Below are positions 1-46,881 of a DNA stretch of 64,000 nucleotides, one piece after another. Position 1 is the stretch's first letter; each line of letters starts with the position of its first letter. The position numbers were made by a program, and so were the translations under genes. The stretch is from Amoebidium appalachense (taxonomy: Eukaryota; Ichthyosporea): contig CAVNZM010000001.1 of assembly GCA_963693365.1 (NCBI GenBank), positions 6,014,001 to 6,078,000 of the forward strand, read 5' to 3'. Below the pieces are notes generated by a model. The model was given only the letters and a program-made list of their open reading frames with translations. It was not told the origin of the DNA and ran no database searches.

Positions 1-138
1 TCACACATTGATTTGGAATTAACCATGGGAGGTGCGAGGGGAGGGAGGAAGGCAAGGAGCGTGTTTTCTTTTCTTTTCTTTTTCAATCTACTTTGCTGTT
101 GGGTGGTAGTGGGGATGAGGGGTGGTGTGCGCGCGCGT

Positions 139-140
<2 letters not shown>

Positions 141-214
<74 letters not shown>
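141..214. repeat. (GT)n microsatellite, first of several in the left-edge block
   Basis: A pure GT run followed by poly-G. Similar (GT)n, T(n)G(n) and poly-G tracts fill 320-1087, including one G run of about 72 bases at 917-989. Confidence 0.9.
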
Positions 215-217
<3 letters not shown>

Positions 218-315
218 GGGGGGGGGGGGGGGGGAGGGGGGAGTCGGTCTCTGAGTTGGGTCACAGGCACGGATCAAGGCACAGGATGAAGAATGGCAAC
301 AGAGACTCGATCAGC

Positions 316-369
<54 letters not shown>

Positions 370-410
370 AGCTTGTATACGTGTGTGGATGTGTGTGTGA
401 ATGTGAATGT

Positions 411-443
<33 letters not shown>

Positions 444-475
444 GGGGGGGGGGGGGGGGGTAGCTACGTGATTAT
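370..475 (+). repeat. Dispersed GT / T(n)G(n) / TAGCTA repeat, copy 1
   Basis: GTGTGGATGTGTGTGTGAATGTGAATGTG is followed by a T run, a G run and TAGCTACGTG. The same order recurs at 6476-6562. Confidence 0.6.
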
Positions 476-546
476 CTGTGTGTATATGCAAGGCGTGTGT
501 TAATGTACATGTTTCTTGCATCCATTTGTTGTGTGTGTGTGTGATG

Positions 547-584
<38 letters not shown>

Positions 585-611
585 GGGGGGGGAGGGGAGG
601 GGGGGGGGGGG

Positions 612-653
<42 letters not shown>

Positions 654-914
654 TGTGTGTACGAGTCTGTGTGTATGTGTGGAGGTTTTGAGTTTGTGTG
701 TGCCCGCGCCCATGTGTGCGTGCGGCCGTAGGTCTGTGCATGCTTGCATGTTTGTGTGTGGCTGTCAAATAGGTTTCCCCTCTGAATGTTTCCCTTTTCC
801 GTGTCTGTGTAAGGTTTCTTTCCCGGATGTATTACATTCGAAAGGGCTTTTGTGTTGGTGTGGTGGTGATATTGTTAACAGCGGGCAAACTGGGGAAGTG
901 TGTGTGTGTGTGTG

Positions 915-990
<76 letters not shown>

Positions 991-1035
991 TTTCCACTGA
1001 GAGGGAGGGGGGGAATTGGGTGGTTTTTTTTTTTT

Positions 1036-1088
<53 letters not shown>

Positions 1089-1372
1089 TTTCCACTGCAG
1101 GAACGAAAGTGAACACAATAATAGAAACAACGAACTACGTACGGTACAATCTTTAAGTTAAAAAAAAACTATGCCTTTTTGTGCATGGAGCTTCATCTTT
1201 CAGGTCTGGACATTTTCTGAGTATCTGGGAATGCTCAGCCGTCATTCACGTCTGCATCTTTACGCAGCCAGACTATCTTTTCCGGTTGGATAGTTTTTTG
1301 CTCCTGTTTGTGCACTGGTGGAAAGTGATGAAACAAGCAAAGTCTTCCCCACGTGTCTGCTCGTCAACAGCC

Positions 1373-1421
<49 letters not shown>

Positions 1422-1632
1422 ACCCCCCACCCACACACACACACACACACACACCCCAACCCAACCCATTCACCCACTCACCCACTTACTCGTGCCTCCC
1501 CCCTACCTCCCCCCTCCCGCCCCCCTCCCCCCTTCTTCTCCATCTGCATGTGTGGTCCGTCGTGTGTGTACCTGGTACTCTGACACATTCTGCCCCCCCT
1601 CCCCCCCCCTCCCCCCCTTCCCTCCATCATAG

Positions 1633-1746
1633 ACGCGCAACTGGACGGAGCAGCAAGAGAAGTGGCAGACAGAGATTGCAGCCACACAGGCCCAGCTGGA
1701 TGCCCTCGAGGCCGAGCTCACAGACAGACTGGCAAAATTGCAGTGA
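1633..1746 (+). CDS. Terminal coding exon of an unknown gene (coiled-coil C-terminus)
   Basis: A 38-codon open stretch follows a C-rich polypyrimidine tract and an AG acceptor at 1631-1632 and ends in TGA at 1744-1746. Read in phase 0 it starts TRNWTEQQEKWQ and ends TDRLAKLQ. The heptad-like spacing of Leu/Ala/Ile with Glu, Gln and Lys between suggests an alpha-helical coiled coil. Acceptor, open frame and amphipathic composition together support a real last exon. Upstream exons could not be found in the microsatellite DNA to the left, so the gene is partial and its function unknown. Confidence 0.5.
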   Translation, partial: TRNWTEQQEKWQTEIAATQAQLDALEAELTDRLAKLQ

Positions 1747-2106
1747 AAATGGTGGGGGAGGTCTGAGACATTGGTAATTCGCTCTGTTCATGAACCCCAC
1801 TGCACAAATTTCAATGCCCTTTTTGATATTAATATATTGAACTTGATATTGATGAAGGAATGAACACGTCGGATATTCCGGCTTTTTTGGTTTTTTTGTA
1901 TGATGTGTGTGTGCATGATAGGTAATGAGAGGAAGTACTTAATTTGCACAGTCAACGGTGTGTTTCTGAGAAAGCCAATAAGAGCATATATATATTAGTT
2001 AGTAAATGGGGTATACGGGCCCTTAACAATTAAGATGTTATATTGTAATTCACGACCTGCTGTTGATGGCCGTAATGTTGCAATAGCGATTAGCCAAATA
2101 TTGAAA

Positions 2107-2137
2107 TTTGGGCGGGAAATTTTTGCGCGCCAAAAAA
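2107..2137. promoter_or_regulatory. Pair of adjacent E2F-like sites
   Basis: TTTGGGCGGGAAA (2107-2119) is followed directly by TTTTTGCGCGCCAAAA (2120-2135). Both fit the E2F/DP consensus TTTSSCGC in both orientations, and a GCCAATATT box lies just upstream. No gene start was identified next to them, so the target is unknown. Confidence 0.35.
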
Positions 2138-2448
2138 GAAGTTTTTGTAAAACTAAAAGAAAAGAAGGGATATTGATCCGTTGCTCTTTGGAAAAGCCGT
2201 TTTAATATCTGATAATGTTATAATGAAGCTCACAGCATAACTTATCGTTCATCAATGTGCCTGCCGACTTCCTTGCATCTTTCCACACCAATTATTTCCA
2301 TCTGTTTATTTCACTGTCCAATGTACTTCTGCACAATATCATGACCGGCTCGGCTGCTTCAAATTCGTAGCCTGCCACCGCGTGCCGTGGCTTTTGGTGG
2401 AGGGGGAAGGTGGGCGTGCGTGGGTGGGTTGGTGGGGGTTGGGGGGTA

Positions 2449-2495
<47 letters not shown>

Positions 2496-2574
2496 CTTGG
2501 CTAATGCAACAATATTTCAAATTCCGACCCACAACCTCTCGCTCGAACGGTTTGTCCTACCGTAGGTCCTGTAG

Positions 2575-2851
2575 TACAGATACCGTCCGCGAATAAGAAC
2601 CCCCCAAAATGTGGCCCGGGGGGCGGAATCTTAAATTTTTTGGAGGGTCTTTTTTTTTTTTTTTTTTTTTTGGGTCGGGGTCAGAATCTTAAGGGCGGGG
2701 GATCACCCAGTACTGTATGATGATTTACTCATCCGTCCGCCAATAAGATCACCCCGAAAACTTGCCGGGGGGCAGAATCTAAAAAAAACCCCGATTTTGC
2801 CGGGGGCAAAATCTTATTGGCAGGGGTTCTTATTCGCGGACGGTATCTGTA
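2575..2851. mobile_element. Foldback / MITE-like element with 29-bp terminal inverted repeats
   Basis: Bases 2575-2603 are the exact reverse complement of 2823-2851; the core reads ATACCGTCCGCGAATAAGA. The interior holds further imperfect inverted copies of a CCGTCCGCCAATAAGA-like motif and a T(n) tract, and has no ORF, so it is a non-autonomous element. No clear target-site duplication is visible. A related fragment (CCGTCCGCCATTAAGAG) lies at about 16445-16462. Confidence 0.6.
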
Positions 2852-2898
<47 letters not shown>

Positions 2899-2955
2899 AC
2901 CACCACCATCACCTCCCCCACCCCCCCCCCCCCCCCCCCCCCCCCACCCCACAGA

Positions 2956-2991
<36 letters not shown>

Positions 2992-3066
2992 ACTACCACC
3001 ACCACCACCACCACCACCACGTGCACCACCACCATCACACTGTGATCACGTGACCAATTTTTTTTT

Positions 3067-3097
<31 letters not shown>

Positions 3098-3137
3098 GGG
3101 GGGCAAAAAAACATGCATACACGCTGACACGTACGCG

Positions 3138-3138
<1 letters not shown>

Positions 3139-3223
<85 letters not shown>

Positions 3224-3357
3224 GGGGGGGGGAGTAAGGGAGGGAGAGGTGTGTGTTTGGGGTGGGCGGGGGGAGAAAGGGAGGGAGAGGGGAGGTGGGG
3301 GGGGGGGGGGGGGGGGGGGGGGGGGAGAAAGAGAGAGAGAGTCGAGAGAAAGAGAGA

Positions 3358-3420
<63 letters not shown>

Positions 3421-3523
3421 CTGAGAGAGAGAGAGAGAGAGAGAGAGAGGGGAGGGAGGGAGGGAGGGAGGGAGGGAGGGAGGGAGGGAGGGAGGGAGGG
3501 AGGGAGGGAGGGAGGGAGGGAGG

Positions 3524-3572
<49 letters not shown>
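3139..3572. repeat. Compound microsatellite: (CA)n, poly-G, (GA)n, (GGGA)n, (GA)n
   Basis: (CA) about 35 units at 3139-3208, then GA/poly-G stretches, then about 20 tandem GGGA units at 3450-3530, then (GA)n to about 3572. There is no coding potential beyond repeat-encoded peptides. Confidence 0.9.
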
Positions 3573-3575
<3 letters not shown>

Positions 3576-3978
3576 TAAAGCCTTGTTAGGGTTCAACTGC
3601 ACTGTATTCTTCGTGCACCATTGACATGATATCCTGATTGAAAGCAAAGGAGCTTGGTGATGATCCGTGATGATCGGTTACCCTTGCTGATGATCGATCA
3701 ATCGATCTTGTTACATATGCGCCTGATCTGAGCTAACATATGTACATGAATGCACGCGGGGCATCACTCAGGGCTACGCTTTATTACCTTTTGACTCATA
3801 TGAAGGTGTTCTAACTTTCGAGGGGCCCGGGCCGAGGTCGACCATCTCGGCGAAGCGTCTACATTAATTGCTCGTGCTAGCTACGTAGTGCGTACCGCAC
3901 TAGTGTTCACGCGCGGCACGTGCACCTGATCGGTCCCCCTTTTATAAAATAATAAGTTTTTTTTTTGTTTTTTTTTTT

Positions 3979-4018
<40 letters not shown>

Positions 4019-5763
4019 TCCCGTTTTGTTCCCGGAGGTACCCCTTGGGGCCCTTTGGGGGAACTACCATCTTCCACCCAGCACTGACAGTACTCTATAA
4101 TATAATAAGTGGCCGTTTATTAGTGACATGCCTCTCTGCAAGAACAGATTTTGCAGTGCCAGGCGCCACCATGAGGGTCACCGGGGAGAGTCGAAGTGCG
4201 CTGCACTCCAGTCGAGCTCTCCGGCCCGTTGTAACATGTTGACTTGCGGAGCAATAAATCGATTGATGCGCAGATATCCAATCCGTACAGCGGGCGTGTG
4301 ATATGTGAGCGCGGCAAATCTTTAGATGTCCAGATCGCACGCACCATTGTATCAATCAAGCTTTACAGACGTATCAATATTTTTGCCCACGGCGGCTGTT
4401 TATTTATAATTGTAGCTATTGTAAACTCTCATTTTTTGTATTTGGTCTCTTAAATTATGTTTAGCGTTTACCTAGCATAGTGCACCAAGCTGTATCTCAT
4501 ATGAATGTGAGTGGGGTCCTGGCGGAGCTGCACCAGCTCAGGTCCGGCTGATATCAGCGCTGAGTCGACAAGCCTCTGTACAGCGTCGTCATCAGCGTTG
4601 TGTTTGTCTGGGTACAATAGAAGTGTAAATATAAATAGAAATTTTCCAATGTGGAGTAAAAAACGTCGTCCTAAAGCATGGGATTATAACATTAGATAAG
4701 AAATACTCTTAAAAAAAAATGCGCTCACACCTTCCAGTTGTCTTTCCACGGCACAGTATCCGGAGAAAAAAAAAGGCGTGTTTGCACCGCCTCACGTAGG
4801 GAAGCACCCTATTGGTTAAAACTGCATCACCCCTTTTTTAGATGATTTAGTTGGAACCACTTTCCCGCGGTCGCTCTCCGGGTCCGAGTCCGCCCCACTT
4901 CCCCCGAGGCAGGCTCAGTTTCCTACTACAGACCATGGTGATATCAATACTAAACCGCAGGCCCAGGCGTATCACACACTGCCAAGGCTCGGATGTGGAC
5001 GGATGGTAATTTACTGCAATCCCTCCGCGATCAAGTTTGTACACAGGCATGTATACATAGGCGTAGACGTCGACGTCGTTTACGTATGCTACAGCTGCAT
5101 GCGCAGTGAAAATTTACTTTTCCTTTTTCCCCTTACACACCTGCAGCATCCATTAGCTACTCTGTGGATGATGTGGTAACGATTTGCATATTCGATTTGT
5201 TAGTCAATTGTGTTTGTAGGTCGGTACGCGTACTGAGTGTGAGAGCCTAACTAATCTGGCAGGGCCTCCGCATGCATACAGCAACCAAATGAATCCAGGG
5301 ATACTACTCTTGCTGTACACGTGGTGTATTAGCTGTGCCCTGAGGTACATTCCGAAATAGGTGCGTCAAGTACCTGACATAGTTGACACGCGCACGTGTT
5401 ATATGTTCAAGGCCTGGCTGCGTGGCCGCACAAACATATGCCAATATTGCCGAGGAACCCGCACCAAAAAGAGCCAAGAGAGTTAATTACGAAGATCTCA
5501 CAGATCAAACGCTTTCATTCATGGAATCACGTCTGCCGTGGTTCGAGGGCAGTTGTCAACAACTGGGCACCATTCGCAACATGCCATTACGGGAAGTCGT
5601 TGTCCCTACTACAGTAATAATATCACGCTACCCGGTCTAGGCACTTCACTTTGTGTGCGTGCTAACACACGGGCATGCATCGTAACGACTACAAATCGCT
5701 TGAAGAAACGTACCCCGATGTTACTACTTTAGTACTTGTGTTGATGAGTGGCCAAAGCAGGCC

Positions 5764-5771
5764 TATAAAAG
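5764..5771 (+). promoter_or_regulatory. TATA box, candidate promoter of the receptor gene
   Basis: A consensus TATAAAAG lies about 217 bases upstream of the receptor ATG at 5988, inside unique non-repetitive sequence. A start site about 30 bases downstream would leave a 5' UTR of roughly 190 bases. This is inference from motif and position only. Confidence 0.4.
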
Positions 5772-5987
5772 AACCGTAACGACCGTATCCGCTCTTTCTT
5801 GGTTACATAATACCATGAACTAGAGAGCATTATATCCAAATCCTTCATAACTGCGTGAGGGTGTGTTTTTGGATTGCCATAGCGACGGCAGGGTGTGCCG
5901 CTGGTACGTGGTGAATTTGCTGCCCAGCCTCTCTACACTCAATACACGTGGTAAAATAGAACAACCCGTGAGTCCAGTGTTTCGAAC

Positions 5988-16240
<10,253 letters not shown>

Positions 16241-16749
16241 GAGGCTATAGGGGTAAAATTTTAGGCGGATCCGTGGCAAAAATTGAATGCTGAGTTGTCC
16301 AATCTCTCCGGTGGGCTAAGTAGGTCAAGTCCGACGTAGCAGTAGCTAGGCTAGGCGATATTATCATGCAGCCTCACTGTGACGTGACAGTACTACTAGT
16401 CAGAATCAGATATGGCAGAGCACCCGTAATACTTAGAGATCATCCCGTCCGCCATTAAGAGCCCCCCGCGAAGTGGGGGTGAGGGGGATAATGTTACTTT
16501 CTTTAGAGATCGCTATCATAATCGTATCTTATGTAGTAGACATCTACAGATGTATAATCATCGAAGATGCAGTGTAATACTATTGATAGATATCCTATGA
16601 TATCGGATTTGTTGATTCGTGATTAAATCTACAATTACGAAAGACTAATACAAGACACCCGATCGACAGGGCAAGTCGGGCGGGCTCAGGGCCTTAGTAG
16701 CTGCTATTTCTGTCGATATTCAAAGTTTAAAAAATCTTTCCCCTTCTCT

Positions 16750-16782
<33 letters not shown>

Positions 16783-16791
16783 TTTTTTTTT

Positions 16792-16835
<44 letters not shown>

Positions 16836-17396
16836 GGGGGGTCCCCCTTTTTTTGGGGGGGGGGGGGGGGGGGGGGGGATTAGCTATCAAGTTCTTCGAG
16901 CTGCAGGTGATCGAAGGACTTCTGGTAATTATGACATGTGGGCAAGAGAACCTGTATAGACAGCTGCAGGGCCGGGGAATCATTTAAGAAAGCTCTGGGC
17001 ATAGTACATGGCAGAGACACCAAAAAGCCAGGAAATTCAATTGCAATTTGGGGTTTTTGTTCATGGTGCTCTCAGCCTGCATGTGCATCGGCGGTACTTG
17101 TGCACACGGAGTGAAGATTTTTATCTGGACACACACAGTTCAAAGCCCACATTTGGGAGCTCGTTTCCAACACCCGGCGGATTACGTATGCAGAGACTAA
17201 TGTTCGTGTGAGTGTTCATGTACTTGTTTGTGCGTGTGTGTGTGTACATCAAGGAAGAGTAAGTGTGTATGCAAGGGCAAATCCGATGGTACTGCGTAAA
17301 CCCCCTACTGTGTATGGGATTGGCACAAGCAGAAGGGGGGGGGGGAAATGCCCAACGTTTTTATGGGATTGGCACAAGCAAAAGGAAAAAAGAATC
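16241..17396. other. Intergenic region between the receptor gene and the tRNA gene
   Basis: Mostly unique AT-rich sequence with a fragment of the foldback family at about 16445 and a C(n)T(n)G(n) block at about 16746-16880. No gene is supported. Confidence 0.6.
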
Positions 17397-17409
17397 GCCC
17401 AACGTGGGG
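17313..17409. repeat. 49-bp tandem duplication overlapping the tRNA 3' end
   Basis: TATGGGATTGGCACAAGCA begins at 17313 and again at 17362. Each copy ends in GCCCAACGT, which in the second copy is the 3' acceptor end of the tRNA gene. The first copy therefore carries a short relic of the tRNA 3' end. Confidence 0.7.
17386..17391 (-). terminator. Pol III terminator of the tRNA-Lys gene
   Basis: Six T residues on the minus strand, five bases downstream of the tRNA 3' end. Confidence 0.75.
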
Positions 17410-17468
17410 CTCGAACCCACGACCGCGAGATTAAGAGTCTCGCGCTCTACCGACTGAGCTAGCCGGGC
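17397..17468 (-). tRNA. tRNA-Lys (anticodon CUU)
   Basis: The reverse complement folds as a 72-base cloverleaf: acceptor GCCCGGC with GTTGGGC, D arm GCTC/GAGC, anticodon stem CGAGA/TCTCG around loop CTCTTAA (anticodon CTT), T arm GTGGG/CCCAC with TTCGAGC. The A box (TAGCTCAGTCGG) and B box (GGTTCGAGCCC) are intact. The discriminator is G, as usual for Lys. A T6 run on the minus strand (17386-17391) just downstream fits a Pol III terminator. There is no intron. It decodes AAG. Confidence 0.95.
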
Positions 17469-18069
17469 TGATGACATACTGATCGCCAACAGACTCATAC
17501 CTGATGATCAAACCAAACCCATGTGTGTTCCGGGCGTGATGACGTACACCAACGCGCGTAAATTTTCGAATGCTTAGTCCGAATCCGGAAGGTTCAAGTT
17601 GGGCAGAAACGTTGTGCCATACGTAGCTGGTTGCAGGTTGCATCAAAAGTACTAGGGCGTACTCAAAGCAGAAGGTAAGTGAAAAGTTTGTTTGTGGACA
17701 GCCCATGCATCAGAGGAAGTTCTGGTGTGTCCGAATCTTGCACACGCTCACAATTTCTTCCTCCCTCCCCCCCCCTCCCTCCCCCCCCTCCCCCCTCCCC
17801 CCCAAACACCCACACACCCACTATACACTCCTCCCCCTTTCAATACGCACACGCACCTGCACACGCATCGTTTGGAAAGAGGGCTATCGTGCTGTTTGCG
17901 TAGTTCTGCCAGTGCATGCCTTGCAAACACAAGCCTAGGTCTAAAATCAATACCTGTGCAGCTGGCTCTTACATAGTTCCTTTTCGCCTGTTTGTCAGAG
18001 CATCTTTTCAAGCAGCTTCCGAGGACCAACATGCGAGGCTGCATCCTAAGCGTGTGCTCTTGAGGTAAG
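17469..18069. other. Short intergenic stretch before the ZCCHC8-like gene
   Basis: Unique sequence with one C-rich tract (about 17760-17805). It ends with TTGAG|GTAAG, a good donor overlapping the proposed ATG at 18070, so part may be 5' UTR or an unrecognised first exon. Confidence 0.4.
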
Positions 18070-32492
<14,423 letters not shown>

Positions 32493-32744
32493 AGTGTTAC
32501 CAGGAGATAGAACGGTTATGCAAACTAGGCATCGAAGATGGTCTATTGCTGTAATACTATGCATTTTGTATGGCTTAGGGTCAGATTTCTTGTATATGTT
32601 TCTTCTATTTAGGCTTTACAAAGCATTCTTAGATTACAAGACACAGATAAAACCCACATGCTCGTGCCATTTTGGCTGCCTGCACGAATCAAGTGGATTG
32701 GATGCTACATGCTGGGAGCAACCTAAACCTCTCGCAACCACGTG

Positions 32745-32750
32745 AATAAA
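32745..32750 (+). promoter_or_regulatory. Candidate poly(A) signal of the ZCCHC8-like gene
   Basis: AATAAA about 253 bases after the stop codon at 32490-32492, in unique sequence. Confidence 0.35.
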
Positions 32751-33207
32751 TATTTTGTATTTGTTAATTCAGATCGAGATCCGGATCTGGCGAAATGAAG
32801 TTTTGGTGATTCGTCTGGCCAAATGAAGTTTTGGTGATTTTGCATTCAACTGCCTATGAATGGGCTTGACCCAATAAATGAACACTCCGGTCACCTGACT
32901 GTGTCCGAATCAATTGTGAAGCGAGAGGTGACCTGTCGTGGCAGCTTGCAGGTTGCGACGCTGTGGCGTCAGACTGCAAACATTTGTGTTTGGAGCTAAT
33001 TAGCCGGCCTTCCCCTTGACAATGCCATAGTATGCATGATTTGCAAATATCGTAGTTTAAAACACGCACCTCGAATATCTCAAAACATGTGCACGTGTGG
33101 GGCGTGTGTGTGACTCTGTCTCTCACAGTGTACTTGTGTGCACTGTATTAATTTAATTAGTAAGCATACGTATGACGTGTGCGACACAGAATTCGACGTG
33201 TGTGTGT

Positions 33208-33257
<50 letters not shown>

Positions 33258-33271
33258 GGGGTGTACGTAAA

Positions 33272-33310
<39 letters not shown>

Positions 33311-33661
33311 GCGTGTGTGCGTGTGGGTGTGGGTGTGTACACGTGTCATCATTCAACGGCACGTATATGTGTGCTACATAATATGCACGTGCGTATCGGA
33401 CTTCCGGAACCTTTGCTCGAGACTCTTCTTGTACACGCATGTGCATTGATATCTCGGTATGGATGGCGTTCCAGGTACTTTCAGCCTGTGAGACATGCAC
33501 GCAACGGTTGCCAAGGGGCCGTGGCAGCTGCACTCAGCTGCGCATGCAGTGCCGCACAGCAGTTGCATATGTGCACATGGACAGCACTAACAGTTCGCGA
33601 TCTATTTGAGAGTATTTGCGAAGCTGATTGGCTTATCCTCTAGCCTATTTTCATTGGCTAG

Positions 33662-33692
33662 TTTTTGCGCAAATTCAAAGTTTGGCGCCAAA
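33662..33692. promoter_or_regulatory. E2F-like site cluster, candidate promoter of the PHRF1-like gene
   Basis: TTTTTGCGCAAA (about 33662-33673) and the perfect palindrome TTTGGCGCCAAA (33681-33692) match E2F consensus sites. ATTGG boxes lie just upstream (about 33627 and 33653). They lie about 1.2 kb upstream of the first recognised exon of the RING/PHD gene. Confidence 0.4.
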
Positions 33693-34865
33693 CTAAAGTG
33701 GACGTTGCCCAACCGCCCAGCCTGCCCAGGATGTCTGTGCCGTCCTTCTACATGTCCAAGAGAAGGGCAAAGTTCTGGTGATAATCATATGTGAACATTT
33801 GGAGTGCACACTTCACCAGTGCCGAAGTGAAAAGCGAACGCGTGCAAACGTGCAAGTTTAGAAGGTACTGTATCAGACGCCATCCTATAGCTTGTTGATA
33901 TAGTTGACCACATCTATCAAGCACCCTAATAAACGGAAGTTTGAGCTAACTAACGTGTCTCGGGTTCAAGGCTTTTTGTCAAGCACAAAAGAACTTTGAT
34001 ATTGCTACTGCTGTCATCGGCGTTTCTAAGTTGGTGACAACCGGTTTCGACTCAAAAATCTATACGCGGGGAATTCTCGCAAGCACCTTAAAATAGCCCT
34101 GGTAAGGTTAGTGGGGCTACGGATAGTGCTAATTAATTATGGACAAGACCAGGTAACGAGTGTCAGGCACAAACATGGCTGCTTTGAACCAGAGCCAAGA
34201 GAACTCCCCTGAAACCCAGGCATACCACCCCTTCTCCCCCCCCCCCCCCCCCCCCCCAAACACACACACATCACCTCCCCCACTCCCCCCCTTTCCCACC
34301 AACTCTTCTCTGACCTATTAGGCATCTTCTACCATACGTCCTAAAGCTGCTTATGCCTCCCTCATTGCTTGTTTTCCGGGGTTCCTACACTTATAATACG
34401 GAGTCTATATAGGAAGCAGCAAGCGGTAGTGACATTTCAGGGAATTGGTTGATCCTGTTTCCCGAAACACATCTTGGGATAGGCACGAAAGTTTCGGGTA
34501 CACCAAACTCACACTGATTTCTTTTTGCTTGTGAAGCAAGTCTTGGTATAGCGGGACTTCCAGAAGTGATGACAAGCAGCGCTCATCCTTCCTTCTGTCT
34601 TACCCTTTTTGCTTGGAGTTTTCGTCACAACCTATTCCTCAGCACACACACACAGCCTTCCTCCGTGAAAGTCTCTGCTTAAAACCACAACCAACCCAAT
34701 TGCTTGGTCCTAAACCCTCTCTCCATACCCCCCCCCCCCCCCCCCCCTCCCCCTCCCCCTCCCCCCCCCCCCCCCTCCCCTCCCCTCCCCCCCCACCCCC
34801 CCACCCCCCCCCCCACCGCCCCCGCCCTTCTGCACATCACACACACACCATCGAAATACACCCAG

Positions 34866-44814
<9,949 letters not shown>

Positions 44815-45506
44815 CTAGCTAGCTCTATCTCGTTCTTTCCCCCCCCCCTCCCCCCTTCCCTTCCCCCTCTCTCTCTGTCTTTCACGTGGTGGTGGTGGTG
44901 GTGGTAGGAGAGGGGGAGGGGTGTTTGTGGGGGTTGTGGGGGGGGGGGGGGGGGGGGGGGGGGGGATTGCTAGTCGTTGACCTTTCGTTTCAATCGGCAA
45001 TCTTTCATCTGTCCATATTGCAGATTTAACCGTTAACTCATGGTTTTTTGCACTTTACTTTACAATAATTTGTTTCCGTTTCCGTTCCTGTTGATGGGAA
45101 AACGACAGCCCCAAGGGAGAGAAAAGGGGGGGGGGGGGGGGGGGGGGGGGGGGAAGGCGTAGGAATCTGAATGAATGAATAGATGTACTGGCGCTTCTGT
45201 AATCTCTTCAGTGGCATCGTTTTTCCATGGTCGTAAGCAGTCGATGAAGCAAGGGTATAATGTAGTGTGATGATTGCATGGCAGTAATGATACAAGGTTG
45301 CTTAATAAGCAATGCATTTCAAGACGAGTACGTATGGCCATTAGTATGCCACAGTGCCCGTAGGGAGCTTTCAAAAGTTTACAGGTTCAAAATGTGGTTC
45401 GTAACCAATAATGGCGCTGGGCCGAAGCCTATGTATGGATCTGATACTTTTTTTTTGTTAGTCTGGTGCACATGGAGCTAAATCTGATTTATTTTTGTTC
45501 ACTGTA

Positions 45507-45547
<41 letters not shown>

Positions 45548-46849
45548 CAACCCACCTCCGGCCACTCCCCTCTTGTAGAGGTAGGTACCCGGTACGCTAC
45601 TCTTAACACACGTGTACGTGCACGTGAACATAACCACATGCTCAATGCCACACGTGCGCATCCACAAGTGCATGTCGTAGTGCGTTACACACATGCATGC
45701 ATGCATATGACACAGACACACGCACACACACCCTTACACACAGAGCAGGGTTCAATCATTCATATCATGCGCCTACAACCTAGCAAGATGCACATTACTG
45801 ATGTATGATGGATGCACTAAAGCTATCATGAAAAACGCTATGTATTACTAGCAGGTGTTCTTTCGATGCCTCCACATGCCCCACGGCTCTTTTCACACAC
45901 ATCATTACCAGGAGCATGTGCACTGACTCCAACAGCGAAGGGGACGGGCCGACTCCCGAGCCCTCCGCCCGAGGCCCGGGTACCATATCAGGAGCGGGCA
46001 ATTTTTGAATTCTCCCTCCCCGGCCCCGCCGGGGAAAATTTGAGGTTTTTGGACCTCAAAGAAGTCAAATCCTGCAAAATCCACTACCGGGAGGCCAAAA
46101 AGGGTGATTTTACAAAAAAGGAGGGACATACATGAAAAAGAGAAAATGGGCGAGTTCAGTGGGCTGCCGATAAGTATATTTCGTGCTGGGCCGGTATACA
46201 TGCTGCCGTGGTTGTTGCTGTAGACGGCAGTATGGCATCGCATGTGTCACGTGACCTGCACGTGAATGCGACCATGTGCAGGCACTGAGTCTAGGGGGAT
46301 TTGTATGTGTGTTTTGGAGCACCGACAAGGCAGAGCCAGGGTGAGGGATGTGTAAACATGGAGTTTAGGGAGATCGTGCTGCTATTGTAACATGTGCACA
46401 AAACAGCCACGTGCACCGGCACACTCCGGTGTACAGAACAATAATATGCACATGCGTCACTGTAATATCATGTATGCGCATGCCGCACAAGGTTTAGGAG
46501 ACCACCACAGTATATACTATTTTCTTTTGGTTGATATCCATGTAGGAATGGTGTGTTGCAGTTGTCATGATCAGCCTGAGGCAGGCACGTGCACTCACTG
46601 AATCACTAGAACTCATGAATAAAAAATACATTCGCTAAAAACGGCAAGGTAAATTTGGGGCCAAGCTATTATTTCCCCCTTTTAAACGTTTTTTTAGCTC
46701 CAAGAACTTCGACGCCAAAATTTCTATATTTGGCCATCGTATATGATAATGAACACGTGTACTTAAATTAAAGTAGTTATATAAATATGAGCGGCCCGTT
46801 ACAAATACAGTGACGAAAAACAGTGACCCACGAGCAGTTTTTCTTTCTA

Positions 46850-46881
<32 letters not shown>

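Larger units (their letters stand above)
1747..5987. other. Intergenic region without a recognised gene
   Basis: Contents: the foldback element; a poly-G tract at about 2449-2493; (CA)n, (GA)n, (GGGA)n and poly-G tracts at 2850-3570; an (AT)n tract at about 3983-4013; and otherwise unique AT-balanced sequence. Short ORFs at 4045-4360 and 5383-5640 lack a recognisable domain and splice support. The stretch 2090-2137 carries an inverted-CCAAT-type motif and two E2F-like sites. Confidence 0.6.
32493..34865. other. 3' UTR/intergenic region and missing first exon(s) of the PHRF1-like gene
   Basis: Mostly unique sequence with (GT)n/poly-G at 33199-33322, a two-copy 30-bp repeat containing AAATGAAGTTTTGGTGATT at about 32794-32838, and C-rich DNA before 34866. 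The N-terminal exon(s) of the RING/PHD gene should lie here but could not be recognised. Confidence 0.5.

Noticed and set aside
13-471. Long ORFs made of Val-Cys, Thr-His, Gly, Pro or Lys repeats across the window
   Set aside because: They are translations of (GT)n, (CA)n and homopolymer tracts and lack non-repeat coding signal.
5383-5640. ORF of 85 codons containing AEEPAPKRAKRVNYEDLTD
   Set aside because: Open but short, with no domain and no matching splice neighbours; overlapping frames look equally plausible.
45866-46135. ORF ending LDLKEVKSCKIHYREAKKGD
   Set aside because: Plausible composition but no domain, promoter or splice support; could be a chance frame in either direction.
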